Source: an uncultured Collinsella sp.
GTDB lineage: Bacteria > Actinomycetota > Coriobacteriia > Coriobacteriales > Coriobacteriaceae
Direction of reading: 5' to 3'
Length of the DNA: 64,000 nucleotides
Assembly (NCBI GenBank): GCA_959606065.1
Contig: CAUHHV010000004.1
Span: 40,262-104,261 of the forward strand
Part shown: positions 33,177 to 41,499 of the stretch, one piece after another
How the letters are laid out: every line of letters begins with the position of its first letter
Position numbering within the stretch: the stretch's first letter is position 1
Translations under genes and position numbers: made by a program
The notes under the pieces: model-generated
Seen by the model: the letters and a program-made list of their open reading frames with translations, nothing else
Database searches by the model: none
Told to the model about the DNA's origin: nothing

Positions 33177-34262
33177 TTATGCAAACAGACCATAGATGCT
33201 GATGTTGGCCTTGGCATACAGGCCGTTAGCATACTCGGTCCACTTGGAGCTGGCGCTCGAAGCCTGCGAAGAGTACTGCTGGTAGGCGGTGTAGTAGGCG
33301 GTCATGGCCTGCTTATAGGTAGCGCTATCGGCCGTAAAGGCATCATCGGCAAAGGCCTTGGCATAGGTGCTGTCGGCATCCTTCCAAGTGCCCTTTGAGC
33401 TATCCCACTCATCGCCGGCAAGGTTGATGATGTAGTCGGCGTAGTCCTTGCTCGCGGTCTCCTCGTTGCCGTCAGCAGGCTCGGTCGGGGCGGTCGGCAT
33501 GCTTGCGGAGCTATCGCCCACCTTCTTCTTGTAGAGCTTCTGCAGCGTCGCGGACTGGCGGACGATCTGCTTGGCCTGGTCCTTGGACACGCCGTACTGC
33601 GTGGCCATGGTCTTGTAGTCGGAGGTGCCGATGGAATCCTCGGCGTACTGCTTCATTTCCTTGGAAGAGACGGTAATGCCCTCGTCCTCGGCAGCGTCCA
33701 GCAGAATCTGGTTGCGCACGTAGGACAGGATAACGTCGGCAGACGGAGAGGTGTAGTTGCCGTCGTCGTCCTTGACGGTGTCGAGACTGTACTGGCTCTC
33801 GATGGCCTCACGCGCGGTGATGTCGCTCTTCTTGCCGTTGTAGCTATAGCTTGCCACGGTCGAATCGAGCTGATCCTCGGTCAGAGTCGACGAGCCGACA
33901 CCCTTGCCGCCAAAACCACCGTTGCCAATAAAGAAGCCGACCACGGCAGCGATCACGATGGCGACCACAAAGGCGACAATCATCGTCTTCTTGTGCTTAC
34001 AAGCGTGGTCGTCCACGTCGGAGTCGTCGTCCTCGTCCTGCTCTTGGGGCATGAGGTTCTCGTCGGCGGCGTCCGCGGCGATCTTTGCCTCCAGGCGAGC
34101 GTCTTCCTCCTCGGCGGTCGTGCCGGCGGCAATATGTTCGGCAGACGTGCCGGCGACCAGGTCGATCTTCTCGTCCTCATCACCGTCGGGGCCTTCGCCG
34201 CGCTCGATGATCTGGATGCCGTCGATCTCGTCCTTCTCGTCCTTCTTTTGAATCAGACCCAT
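33177..34262 (-). CDS. Membrane-anchored SurA-N-like protein
   Basis: The 361-residue protein has an acidic cytoplasmic N-terminus (1-90), one membrane helix (about 94-112) and an extracytoplasmic part. That part resembles the SurA/PrsA N-terminal chaperone region (ILSYVRNQILLDAAEDEGITVSSKEMKQYAED). No parvulin isomerase domain is evident. It may act as an extracytoplasmic folding factor, but this is inference. It is transcribed alone. Confidence 0.6.
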   Translation of the reverse strand: MGLIQKKDEKDEIDGIQIIERGEGPDGDEDEKIDLVAGTSAEHIAAGTTAEEEDARLEAKIAADAADENLMPQEQDEDDDSDVDDHACKHKKTMIVAFVVAIVIAAVVGFFIGNGGFGGKGVGSSTLTEDQLDSTVASYSYNGKKSDITAREAIESQYSLDTVKDDDGNYTSPSADVILSYVRNQILLDAAEDEGITVSSKEMKQYAEDSIGTSDYKTMATQYGVSKDQAKQIVRQSATLQKLYKKKVGDSSASMPTAPTEPADGNEETASKDYADYIINLAGDEWDSSKGTWKDADSTYAKAFADDAFTADSATYKQAMTAYYTAYQQYSSQASSASSKWTEYANGLYAKANISIYGLFA

Positions 34263-34300
34263 ATCAGTTACTCCTTGTTAGGAAACATAGTCCCCAATAG

Positions 34301-34329
34301 AATACGCCCGGCAGAGCGCCGGGCGTATT
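34301..34329 (-). terminator. Terminator of the icd operon
   Basis: AATACGCCCGGC pairs exactly with GCCGGGCGTATT (34318-34329) around a 5-base loop. Confidence 0.8.
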
Positions 34330-34388
34330 GATTCTTAGGTTATACGCAAACACTTAAGTACTATTTAGGCGTTTGCAGCGTGCATACC

Positions 34389-35474
34389 TTAGACCAGGTG
34401 CGCGATAACGGCATCGGCAAAGGCCTGCGTGCCCACAGCGCCCTCAACGGAGCCGGTCTGGGCACGACGCACGTCACCGGTAACCTGCTCGCCCTCGTCG
34501 AGCGTGGCAGATACGGCGGCACGAATGCGATTGGCAGCATCGTTCTCGCCCAGGTGATCGAGCATCATCGCAGCAGAGAGGATCTCGGCCGTGGGGTTGG
34601 CGATATCCTTGCCCGCGATATCGGGCGCAGAGCCGTGCGTAGCCTCAAAGATTGCGCAGTCGGCACCAATGTTGGAGCCGGGGGCCATACCCAGGCCACC
34701 CACCAGGCCGGCGCACAGGTCACTCACGATGTCGCCGTACAGGTTGGGCAGCACCAGGACATCGAAGTCGTTGGGGTTCTGGACCAGCCCCATGCAGGTG
34801 GCGTCGACGATTTTGTCGTTGAACTCGATATCGGGATAGTTGGCGGCCACCTCGCGCGCAACGCGCAGGAACAGGCCGTCGGTCGCCTTCATGATGTTGG
34901 CCTTATGCACGGCCGTCACCTTTTTGCGGCCGCAGCGGCGGGCATACTCAAAGGCATACTCCACAATGCGGCGGCTCTTGGCGATAGAGATCGGCTTGAT
35001 CGAGATCGCGGAATCGGCGGCGAAGGTCTTTTGGCCCGAACGATCGACAAGCTGCGAGAGCTCCTCGACCTCGGCAGCGCCCTCATCGAACTCGATGCCG
35101 GCGTAGAGGTCCTCGGTGTTCTCGCGCACGATGACCAGGTCGACGTCGCGGAAGCGCGAGCCGTCACCCGGCTGCGACAGGCAGGGGCGCACGCAGGCGT
35201 ACAGGTCAAAATGCTTGCGCAGGGCCACGTTAACGCTGCGGAAACCCGTGCCGACCGGCGTGGTGATGGGACCCTTGATGGCAACCCTGGTCTCGGCGAC
35301 CGCATCGAGCACGTGCTGGGGCAGCGGTGTACCAAACTCGTCCATGACGCCGGCGCCGGCCTCCTGGACATTCCAGTTGATCTGGACACCGGTGGCCTCG
35401 ACCACGCGGCGCATGGCCTGCGTAATCTCGGGACCGATACCGTCACCGGGAATCAGGACTACATCGTGCGCCAT
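34389..35474 (-). CDS. icd: Isocitrate/isopropylmalate dehydrogenase family protein
   Basis: The 361-residue beta-decarboxylating dehydrogenase has IPGDGIGPE at residues 8-16, VRENTEDLYAG for substrate binding, VHKANIMK, and the metal-binding DATCMGLVQNP...NLYGDIVSD region. EATHGSAPDIAGK is the cofactor-side motif. The RENTEDLYAG form favours NAD-type isocitrate dehydrogenase, with 3-isopropylmalate as the alternative. It lies six bases from the HEAT-like gene in a minus-strand operon. Confidence 0.85.
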   Translation of the reverse strand: MAHDVVLIPGDGIGPEITQAMRRVVEATGVQINWNVQEAGAGVMDEFGTPLPQHVLDAVAETRVAIKGPITTPVGTGFRSVNVALRKHFDLYACVRPCLSQPGDGSRFRDVDLVIVRENTEDLYAGIEFDEGAAEVEELSQLVDRSGQKTFAADSAISIKPISIAKSRRIVEYAFEYARRCGRKKVTAVHKANIMKATDGLFLRVAREVAANYPDIEFNDKIVDATCMGLVQNPNDFDVLVLPNLYGDIVSDLCAGLVGGLGMAPGSNIGADCAIFEATHGSAPDIAGKDIANPTAEILSAAMMLDHLGENDAANRIRAAVSATLDEGEQVTGDVRRAQTGSVEGAVGTQAFADAVIAHLV

Positions 35475-35480
35475 AATCTG

Positions 35481-36179
35481 TTACTCCTCGTCTTCGGCGT
35501 CGTCAGCTTTTTTAACGCTAGCACGCTTCTTCTTTTTGGAGAGATCCAGGCCAAAACGTTTAACAAGCATTTCGCAAATCTCGCTCGAACGGGCCTTGAG
35601 ATAGCTGCCCTTGCCGTTCTCGGCGTCGAACTTAAGGCGCAGCGCGAGCTTCTCGGCAACCTCGGCGTCGATCTCGCCCTGGCAAAACTCGTACAGGCAA
35701 CCGAGCATGTCGCGATACTCAAGGTCGCCGTGGTAGCACTGGATGGCCTCGTCCAGGATGGGCCAAGCCTCGCGCGAACGCTCGACACTCGTGGCACCCC
35801 ACACGCACAGCAGGCGGAAGGCGGCATAGCGCAGCGTGGAGGAGATCTCGTCGAACAGTGCAGTCTCGGCGCCCTCAAAGGCATCGCCCAGCTGCTCGGG
35901 GCAGGTGGTAGCGAGCGCCGTCAGGGCATCGAGGGCCTCCCAGCGGGTCTGCGCCTCGGGACGGTCGAGCGCCTCGATCAGCGCGGGCACGCAGGGCACG
36001 ACGCGCTGCGGATCGCGCTCGGCAAGCAGGTGCAGCACGCGGGCGGCAAACTGGCGGATGCGGCGCGTGGGGCAGCCGAGCTCCTTGACCAGACGGTCGA
36101 CGGCGTTCTCGTTCTCCTCTGCCAGCTGAAGCTGTGCCAGCTCCTCGTCGGTGAGCTGTTCGTCTTTGTTTTCTGCCAT
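35481..36179 (-). CDS. HEAT-repeat-like protein of unknown function
   Basis: The 232-residue helical protein has a charged N-terminus and repeating Leu/Ala helices (IRQFAARVLHLLAERDP, TRWEALDALTALATTCP, TLRYAAFRLLCVWGA) that look like HEAT units. The tail is Lys-rich then acidic. I do not recognise a specific function. It is in one operon with icd and a small membrane protein, which argues for a housekeeping protein-interaction role. Confidence 0.65.
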   Translation of the reverse strand: MAENKDEQLTDEELAQLQLAEENENAVDRLVKELGCPTRRIRQFAARVLHLLAERDPQRVVPCVPALIEALDRPEAQTRWEALDALTALATTCPEQLGDAFEGAETALFDEISSTLRYAAFRLLCVWGATSVERSREAWPILDEAIQCYHGDLEYRDMLGCLYEFCQGEIDAEVAEKLALRLKFDAENGKGSYLKARSSEICEMLVKRFGLDLSKKKKRASVKKADDAEDEE

Positions 36180-36194
36180 AGTTACCTCTTCTTA

Positions 36195-36623
36195 CTATTT
36201 CTTAGCGTGCTTGCCAGCACCCTTGCTGTCATCGGTGACCGAGATGAGCTGTCGGTCGGCCGCGCCATTGCGACGCGCACGGCGGCGTTCCTCAGCGTCG
36301 CCCGCGTCGGCGGCGGCGCGATGAGCCTTGTTGACGTTAAAGACCTCGTCGTGCTTGCGCCACGGACCGACGGACTCGCCAAAGCTCATCTTAAGACCGG
36401 CGATAAAGCCGCCGAGCCAGCCGATCGGCGCAAACTGCACCAGCGGGAACAGTGAGAACACCCAGGTCAGCAGGACGACTGCCGCCGCGCCTGCAAAATT
36501 GGCGATCCAGTAGTCGCGCTTGGTGATCACGCGCTTTTCGCAGGCCCACTGGCCGCACAAAAAGCCAATGTAGATCGCAAAGAGAAAGAGCACCAGCGCA
36601 AGCACCACGAACGTCCAGCTCAT
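36195..36623 (-). CDS. Small membrane protein with basic tail
   Basis: The 142-residue protein has two hydrophobic segments (about residues 5-24 and 40-80, possibly two passes) followed by a charged, Arg/Lys/Ala-rich cytoplasmic tail. The start at 36623 follows GGGGAG. No family is recognised. Confidence 0.65.
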   Translation of the reverse strand: MSWTFVVLALVLFLFAIYIGFLCGQWACEKRVITKRDYWIANFAGAAAVVLLTWVFSLFPLVQFAPIGWLGGFIAGLKMSFGESVGPWRKHDEVFNVNKAHRAAADAGDAEERRRARRNGAADRQLISVTDDSKGAGKHAKK

Positions 36624-36628
36624 GGGCG

Positions 36629-37708
36629 CTACTCCCCGTGATGGTGGCCGCAGCAGCACTCATGGCCGTCGTCATGGCCGTGACCGCCGCAGCACTCGTG
36701 GTCCTCGCCGTGATGGTGACCGCAACCGCAATCATGGTCGTCGCCGTGCTCGCCGCAACCGCAGCCTTCCTCGTGAGCGCCATGCTCCTCGGGACGATAC
36801 TGCGACCAGTCCAGACCGGCGGCGATGGCGTCGGCCTCCTCCTTGTAGAGGACCGTGATGGCCTGGGTGCCCAGCTTGGCACCACCGATGGCGTCGAGCA
36901 TGTCGTAGAGCGTAAAGGCCACGTCGGCGCCGGGCAGCGCAAGCTCGCGGTCGTCGGCATAGGCGAGCGCCAAGCGCAGGTCCTTGATGAAGTGCTCGAC
37001 CATAAAGCCGGGCTTGTAGTCGCCGTCGAGCGCCTTGGGCGCCAGGCTCTCCATAGCGCCGGACTTGCCGGTGCCGCCCAGGATCATCTGACGGGTCTTC
37101 TCCAGGTCAAGGCCGCTCAGCTCGGCAAATGCCATGGCGTCTGCCATGCCGACCATGCAGGCGCCCAGCGACACCTGGTTGGCGAGCTTGGCAGCCTGGC
37201 CCTTGCCGGCGCCGTCGAAGCAGCAGATGGTTGCCGCAAAGGTGGAAAGGATATCGCGGACCGGCGCGATGTCGTTCTCGGTGGCGCCCACGATAGCCGT
37301 AAGCGTGCCGGCGATAGCACCCGACTCGCCGCCGGTGACGGGGCAGTCAAACGCCATGCGGCCGGAAACCTGGGCGGCCTCGGCAATGTCGCGCGCCAGC
37401 TCGGGCGAGCTCGTGGTAAGGTCGATCAGGACCGCGCCGGGCTTAGTGCACGCGAGCAGACCGTCGCCCGCCAGGTAGAGCTCCTCGACCTCGGAGGGAT
37501 AACCCACCATGGTAAAGATGACGTCGGCGTTCGCCGCGGCATCTGCCGGCGTATCGGCCCAGACGGCACCGCGCTCAACGAGCGCTGCAGCCTTGGACTT
37601 GGTGCGGTTGTTGACCGTGACGGGATAGCCAGCGTCCAGAATGTGGCCGGCAATGGGGGCACCCATAATTCCGGTGCCGATAAATGCGACAGAGAGCTTG
37701 TTTGCCAT
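36629..37708 (-). CDS. Beta-hydroxyacid dehydrogenase with a His/Cys-rich C-terminal tail
   Basis: The 359-residue protein has an N-terminal NAD(P) Rossmann motif GTGIMGAPIAG (11-21), DCPVTGG (121-127) for substrate binding, and the catalytic Lys174 in GKGQAAKLANQ. This places it with 2-hydroxy-3-oxopropionate and 3-hydroxyisobutyrate dehydrogenases. The catalytic part ends near residue 306. A further 53 residues contain 14 His and 9 Cys, with CGCGHHH and CCCGHHH runs, an addition unusual for this family and suggestive of metal binding. Confidence 0.88.
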   Translation of the reverse strand: MANKLSVAFIGTGIMGAPIAGHILDAGYPVTVNNRTKSKAAALVERGAVWADTPADAAANADVIFTMVGYPSEVEELYLAGDGLLACTKPGAVLIDLTTSSPELARDIAEAAQVSGRMAFDCPVTGGESGAIAGTLTAIVGATENDIAPVRDILSTFAATICCFDGAGKGQAAKLANQVSLGACMVGMADAMAFAELSGLDLEKTRQMILGGTGKSGAMESLAPKALDGDYKPGFMVEHFIKDLRLALAYADDRELALPGADVAFTLYDMLDAIGGAKLGTQAITVLYKEEADAIAAGLDWSQYRPEEHGAHEEGCGCGEHGDDHDCGCGHHHGEDHECCGGHGHDDGHECCCGHHHGE

Positions 37709-37806
37709 GAAACCTTTCCTTTTGGGTTGGGTGTTATTACCAGGTTGAATACTCGGTGCCAGCGTTTGGGCTGTGAGTCGAGGGCGATTACGGACGCAGC
37801 GCTTGC

Positions 37807-38760
37807 CTACTGGCCGCGCACGCGGCGGGCGATGCGGTCGGAAAGCGACGCCTTGTCGGCGCGGTTCTTACCCCAAAACGCGCAGGCCACCATGCCGGGG
37901 CCCACGTGCGAGCCAATGGTGGGGCCCACGGAGCTGCGAATGATTGTGACGTCGGCGCAGCCCTCCTCCTTGCGGATGGCGGCTTCGAGCCAGTCACCGT
38001 CCTTTTCGGCATCGGCCGTCATGATGGCGATGGGCATGGTGCGGTCGGGCACGTAGTTCTCGCGGAACGACTTGAGGATGGACTTGAGCGCCTTCTTGCG
38101 GCCGCGGTTGACGCCGATCAGCGACAGCGAGCCGGCCAGGTCGTAGGAGAGCTCGGGCTTGACATCGAGCTTTGCCGTGAGCTGCGCCGCCGCGGGCGGA
38201 ATGCGGCCGCCAGCAGCCAGTGCGTCGAAACTCTCGAGCGTAAAGTAGCCGTGGACGTAGGTCTTTGCCTCGTTTGCCCAATCGACCAGCTGCTTGGCGG
38301 TCAGTCCCGCCGAACGCTGACGCACGGCCTCGAGCGCCAAGAGCGCGCCGGTCGCGCAGGGCAGAGCGTTGTCGACCACGTAGAGCTCAAAGTTGGGATA
38401 CTCGGCGCGCACGGCATCTGCCGCCTGGCACGCGGAGTTGTAGCTCGACGACAGCGCCGAGGTAAAGCACAGGTAGACCGTGGGCGTGCCCTCTTTGGCG
38501 CACTCGGTAAAGAACTCGATATAGCGACCGAGCGACACAGCCGAGGTGGACACGCGGGCACCGGCGCGCATGCGGTCGTAAAACTCCTTGGGTGTGATGC
38601 TCGACCAGATGTCATCCGTGCGCTCCTCGCCATCGATGATAAAGGGGAAGCCCAAGATATCGACATCGAGGTTCGCGGCGACCTCGGGGCTAAAGTCGCA
38701 GCAGGTATCGACGACGATGCGGCAGCGGTCAGAATGGCCGGTAGATGCAGCCTTGTCCAT
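37807..38760 (-). CDS. DegV family fatty-acid-binding protein
   Basis: The 317-residue DegV-fold protein has IVVDTCCDFSPEVAANLDV at the N-terminus, RVSTSAVSLGRY with the ligand-contacting Ser/Thr residues, and FTSALSSSYNSA. DegV proteins bind fatty acids and in some bacteria feed fatty-acid kinase as FakB. No FakA is near. The start at 38760 has AAGGAG upstream. Confidence 0.9.
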   Translation of the reverse strand: MDKAASTGHSDRCRIVVDTCCDFSPEVAANLDVDILGFPFIIDGEERTDDIWSSITPKEFYDRMRAGARVSTSAVSLGRYIEFFTECAKEGTPTVYLCFTSALSSSYNSACQAADAVRAEYPNFELYVVDNALPCATGALLALEAVRQRSAGLTAKQLVDWANEAKTYVHGYFTLESFDALAAGGRIPPAAAQLTAKLDVKPELSYDLAGSLSLIGVNRGRKKALKSILKSFRENYVPDRTMPIAIMTADAEKDGDWLEAAIRKEEGCADVTIIRSSVGPTIGSHVGPGMVACAFWGKNRADKASLSDRIARRVRGQ

Positions 38761-38778
38761 CAAAGCGACTCCTTACGT

Positions 38779-38811
38779 AAAAAGGCGGCCACCCGCATGG
38801 GATGGCCGCCA
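38779..38811 (-). terminator. Terminator of hpf
   Basis: GGCGGCCA and TGGCCGCC flank a short inner stem, with a T run on the minus strand. Confidence 0.8.
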
Positions 38812-38839
38812 ACCGTTAACTCATGCAAGTTAACGTATT

Positions 38840-39424
38840 TTACTCGTCAAGTGTTTCGATACGGGGCTTGATGATGCCATATCCACCATTCTTACGGTGA
38901 TACACCACATTGATAAGGCCGGTCGTCGCGTTCTCGAACACGTAGAAGTCGTGGCCGAGCAGATCGGTCTGCACCAGCGCCTGCTCCTCGGTCATCGGGG
39001 TGACGTCGATGACCTTCTCGCGGACGAGCAGGTCGTCCTCCTCCTCGGGCAGCAGCAGGTCGGCCAAATCCTCGACGCGCTCGACCGGCGCGACATCCGC
39101 GGCGCTGGCACCGCCCTGGCGGTTGTCCACGACCTTGGTCTTGAACTTGCGCAGCTGGCGGGTGACCTTATCGGCGGAGAGGTCGATGGCGGCGTACATA
39201 TCTGCACCGTGCTCGGCAACGCGAATCACCGAACCGCGGGCACGAACCGTAATCTCGACGATTGCCGGGTTGGGGTTCGAGGGGTTCTTCTCATAGCGAA
39301 GTACAACGTCGACCGTCATGGGCTCGATATCGAAAACCTTGAGCGCCTCGCCGATCTTCTCATCCACATGCGCACGCAGAGCATCGGTTACCGTCGTCTT
39401 GCGTCCAGAAACCTTGATATCCAT
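38840..39424 (-). CDS. hpf: Ribosome hibernation promoting factor, long form
   Basis: The 194-residue protein opens MDIKVSGRKTTVTDALRAHVDEKI (HPF/YfiA ribosome-binding domain to about residue 100) and has the C-terminal dimerisation domain (DFYVFENATTGLINVVYHRKNGGYGIIKP) that defines the long form. It forms 100S ribosome dimers in stationary phase. The start at 39424 has TTGGAG upstream. Confidence 0.93.
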   Translation of the reverse strand: MDIKVSGRKTTVTDALRAHVDEKIGEALKVFDIEPMTVDVVLRYEKNPSNPNPAIVEITVRARGSVIRVAEHGADMYAAIDLSADKVTRQLRKFKTKVVDNRQGGASAADVAPVERVEDLADLLLPEEEDDLLVREKVIDVTPMTEEQALVQTDLLGHDFYVFENATTGLINVVYHRKNGGYGIIKPRIETLDE

Positions 39425-39741
39425 ACGTGGCTCCAATCTGCCTCGGGGACTTACTGTACTGGCTATGTACCCATTGCCGTGCATTTAATCACGCGGATTC
39501 CTAAAGACCCGAATAACGATTGCTTGATACCGCATACCGAAGTCTCGCACTTTTCCATGGCAAAGTGCGCTATGGGAGGGCGTCGGCGGCTTTGTATTTG
39601 GTCCCGAAAATTGGCTTTGACCTGCTGGTTTTATTGGGATGAAAAAGCCGGGCTCCCCTATTGGAGAAGCCCGGCAGTGCGTGTTGAAACCGTGAAGAGG
39701 TGTCCTTTCCAACGTATAGGAGACACCACCCCTAGCAATAA
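39425..39741. other. Intergenic gap, hpf to solute-binding gene
   Basis: The 317 bases hold the hairpin at 39647-39675 and the hpf promoter region. I see no gene, RNA or repeat in the rest. Confidence 0.6.
39647..39675 (-). terminator. Terminator of the solute-binding lipoprotein gene
   Basis: GCCGGGCT and AGCCCGGC flank an inner CTCC/GGAG stem, and T residues follow on the minus strand. Confidence 0.8.
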
Positions 39742-40749
39742 CTAGCTATTAAGTTTGTTAATATCGTCGTCGGTGATGGTGCCTTCCTGGCTGGACGATT
39801 TGTCCTCGGAGGATGCGGTCTCATTGTTGGAATCGGAGGACTCGCTGCCGGAAGACGTGGTCTCACTGGACTCAGAGTCGACCGGCTGCACGTTAGCGCC
39901 CGAAACCGTCTTAGTGGTGAGGTCGTAGGGCATCGTGCCATACCAGACGCAGTGGACTGCCTCGAGCGTACCGTCGACCGTGATGTCGTCGAGGGCATCG
40001 CTCACGGCACGACACAGTTCGTCATTGGACGAGAGGCCCGCAACACCAAGCGTCGAGGGCGCCTCGAGCGCACCGACATAGGAGACCTCGCTCATCAGGC
40101 GTGCAAGATAGCCGCCGGCTGTGGAATCGCAGATCACATAGTCGACCTCGCCGGACTCGAGCGCCTCAAAGCACTCGTTGATGTTGGAGTAGGTCTTTTG
40201 GTTGGCGGTGATGCTCTGCTTAGCAAGCGCCTCCTGCGAGGCCGAGGACATCTGAACGCCCAGAGTAGACGTGTTAAGGGTATCGGTGGAAACGCTTAGC
40301 GACCCACCATCGCTGGTTTTACCGAACACGGAAGCGGCATCGTACAGGCAGGTGCCGAGCGAGCTAACGTCCCCGTCCGTGGAGTTGATCTCGCCGATAA
40401 AGATATCAGCCTTTTTGTCGCCGAGCGCGGAACCTGCCGAGGACGCATCGACAAAGGCGACCTTAAGGCCCATGCGGCTTGCGAGGGCACGGGCGGCGTC
40501 AACCGCATACCCCGTGAGCTCGCCGTCGGCGTCCTGCATGGCCTGCGGCGCATCGGAAGTATCGAGGGCGACCGTCAGGGTTCCGGGAGTGACCAGGGCA
40601 TCGTCCGACACCGCCGGCGTGACGGTCTCGTACTCGATCTGGTCGATCGTGGGAGTCGTGAACGTAGACAGCGGGTTGAACGCGCATCCGCTCAGGCCCA
40701 AAACGGCAATGACCGCTGCGGTCCCAGCACCTAACCGAGCCGCGTGCAT
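39742..40749 (-). CDS. Solute-binding lipoprotein, amino-acid ABC transporter family 3
   Basis: The 335-residue protein has a lipoprotein signal (LGLSGC, lipid-carrying Cys22) and a family-3 periplasmic-binding domain (GTLTVALDTSDAPQ, LTGYAVDAARALASRMGL, KADIFIGEI, AGYLARLM). A Ser/Glu-rich tail follows. It probably captures an amino acid or small solute at the cell surface. The start at 40749 has GAGGGG upstream; the frame is open much farther upstream and 40767 is another possible start. No permease or ATPase adjoins it. Confidence 0.8.
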   Translation of the reverse strand: MHAARLGAGTAAVIAVLGLSGCAFNPLSTFTTPTIDQIEYETVTPAVSDDALVTPGTLTVALDTSDAPQAMQDADGELTGYAVDAARALASRMGLKVAFVDASSAGSALGDKKADIFIGEINSTDGDVSSLGTCLYDAASVFGKTSDGGSLSVSTDTLNTSTLGVQMSSASQEALAKQSITANQKTYSNINECFEALESGEVDYVICDSTAGGYLARLMSEVSYVGALEAPSTLGVAGLSSNDELCRAVSDALDDITVDGTLEAVHCVWYGTMPYDLTTKTVSGANVQPVDSESSETTSSGSESSDSNNETASSEDKSSSQEGTITDDDINKLNS

Positions 40750-41248
40750 CAAGCTGCCCCTCACCATGTCCACTACCCTGCCTTCTGTGTCGTATACGAT
40801 CCGTGCGTTGCGCGGAATATCAGGTTGTTCCCACCAGCTGACCTGGTATTTGACCCCACACTTGCGCACCGGGGTGTTTGCTCGGGAGGCCGCAGCCACC
40901 TTCACGACTGACCCGCTCGCCCGCGAGGCGGTATTGCCCCAAAGAAAGTAGAACGGACGGTGCGGCTTACATCTAGGACGCGCCATGATCGCGCCGCGCG
41001 CACGCGGTCGCTTACGTGGATCCCTTTGACCGCGTCTGTCTTGGACTAGGACGGGCATTTCGTCCGTCCGCAACCACAGCCTGGCAGGAACGTAGCGCAT
41101 TATAGCTAAGTTCAAGCTAAAGTTTAAGGTTAGGGGCGTCATTCGCATCGCGAGTACAGATTTCGCAGGTCGGAGTGGGCTATTCGTGCCCCTGTGAAGC
41201 CCGGAGCTCCCCTATGGGGAGCTCCGGGGCACCCTTCCTAGGGTGCTG
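40750..41248. other. Intergenic region upstream of the lipoprotein gene
   Basis: It holds the presumed promoter of the lipoprotein gene. A strong GAGCTCCCC-TAT-GGGGAGCTC-type hairpin lies near 41200-41230, without a T run. No gene is supported. Confidence 0.45.
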
Positions 41249-41465
41249 TGGCCAAAAAATGACAAATATGAGTACTGTCACCAATTTAGTAACAGGCAGT
41301 TTTAGCCTCTCGGACAGATTTTGCGCTCAGTGTCGCCAACCTAATGCTTAGTTATTCTACATTTGTTTATTATCTTCTTACTTTATGACGCCTCCGAGTC
41401 CTAAATTCCTTGATTTTGCTGTTACTGATTTAGTGACAGTACTCATATTTGCCATATTTTGGCCA
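41249..41465. mobile_element. MITE-like element, 217 bp, 47-bp terminal inverted repeats (copy A)
   Basis: The left end at 41249-41295 (TGGCCAAAAAATGACAAATA...) and right end at 41419-41465 are reverse complements with about five mismatches. A perfect GAGTACTGT block is in each. The interior is AT-rich and non-coding. A related left end occurs at 55758-55804. Confidence 0.7.
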
Positions 41466-41499
41466 GGGCATATGATTAACCCCCTATTTTCGACGTGAA

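Noticed and set aside
34380..36455. 691-codon open frame on the plus strand
   Set aside because: It is antisense to icd, the HEAT-like gene and part of the next gene, whose minus-strand products carry conserved motifs.
40750..41148. N-terminal extension of the solute-binding lipoprotein
   Set aside because: The frame is open but the lipoprotein signal with Cys22 must be near the N-terminus, and a good ribosome site precedes 40749.
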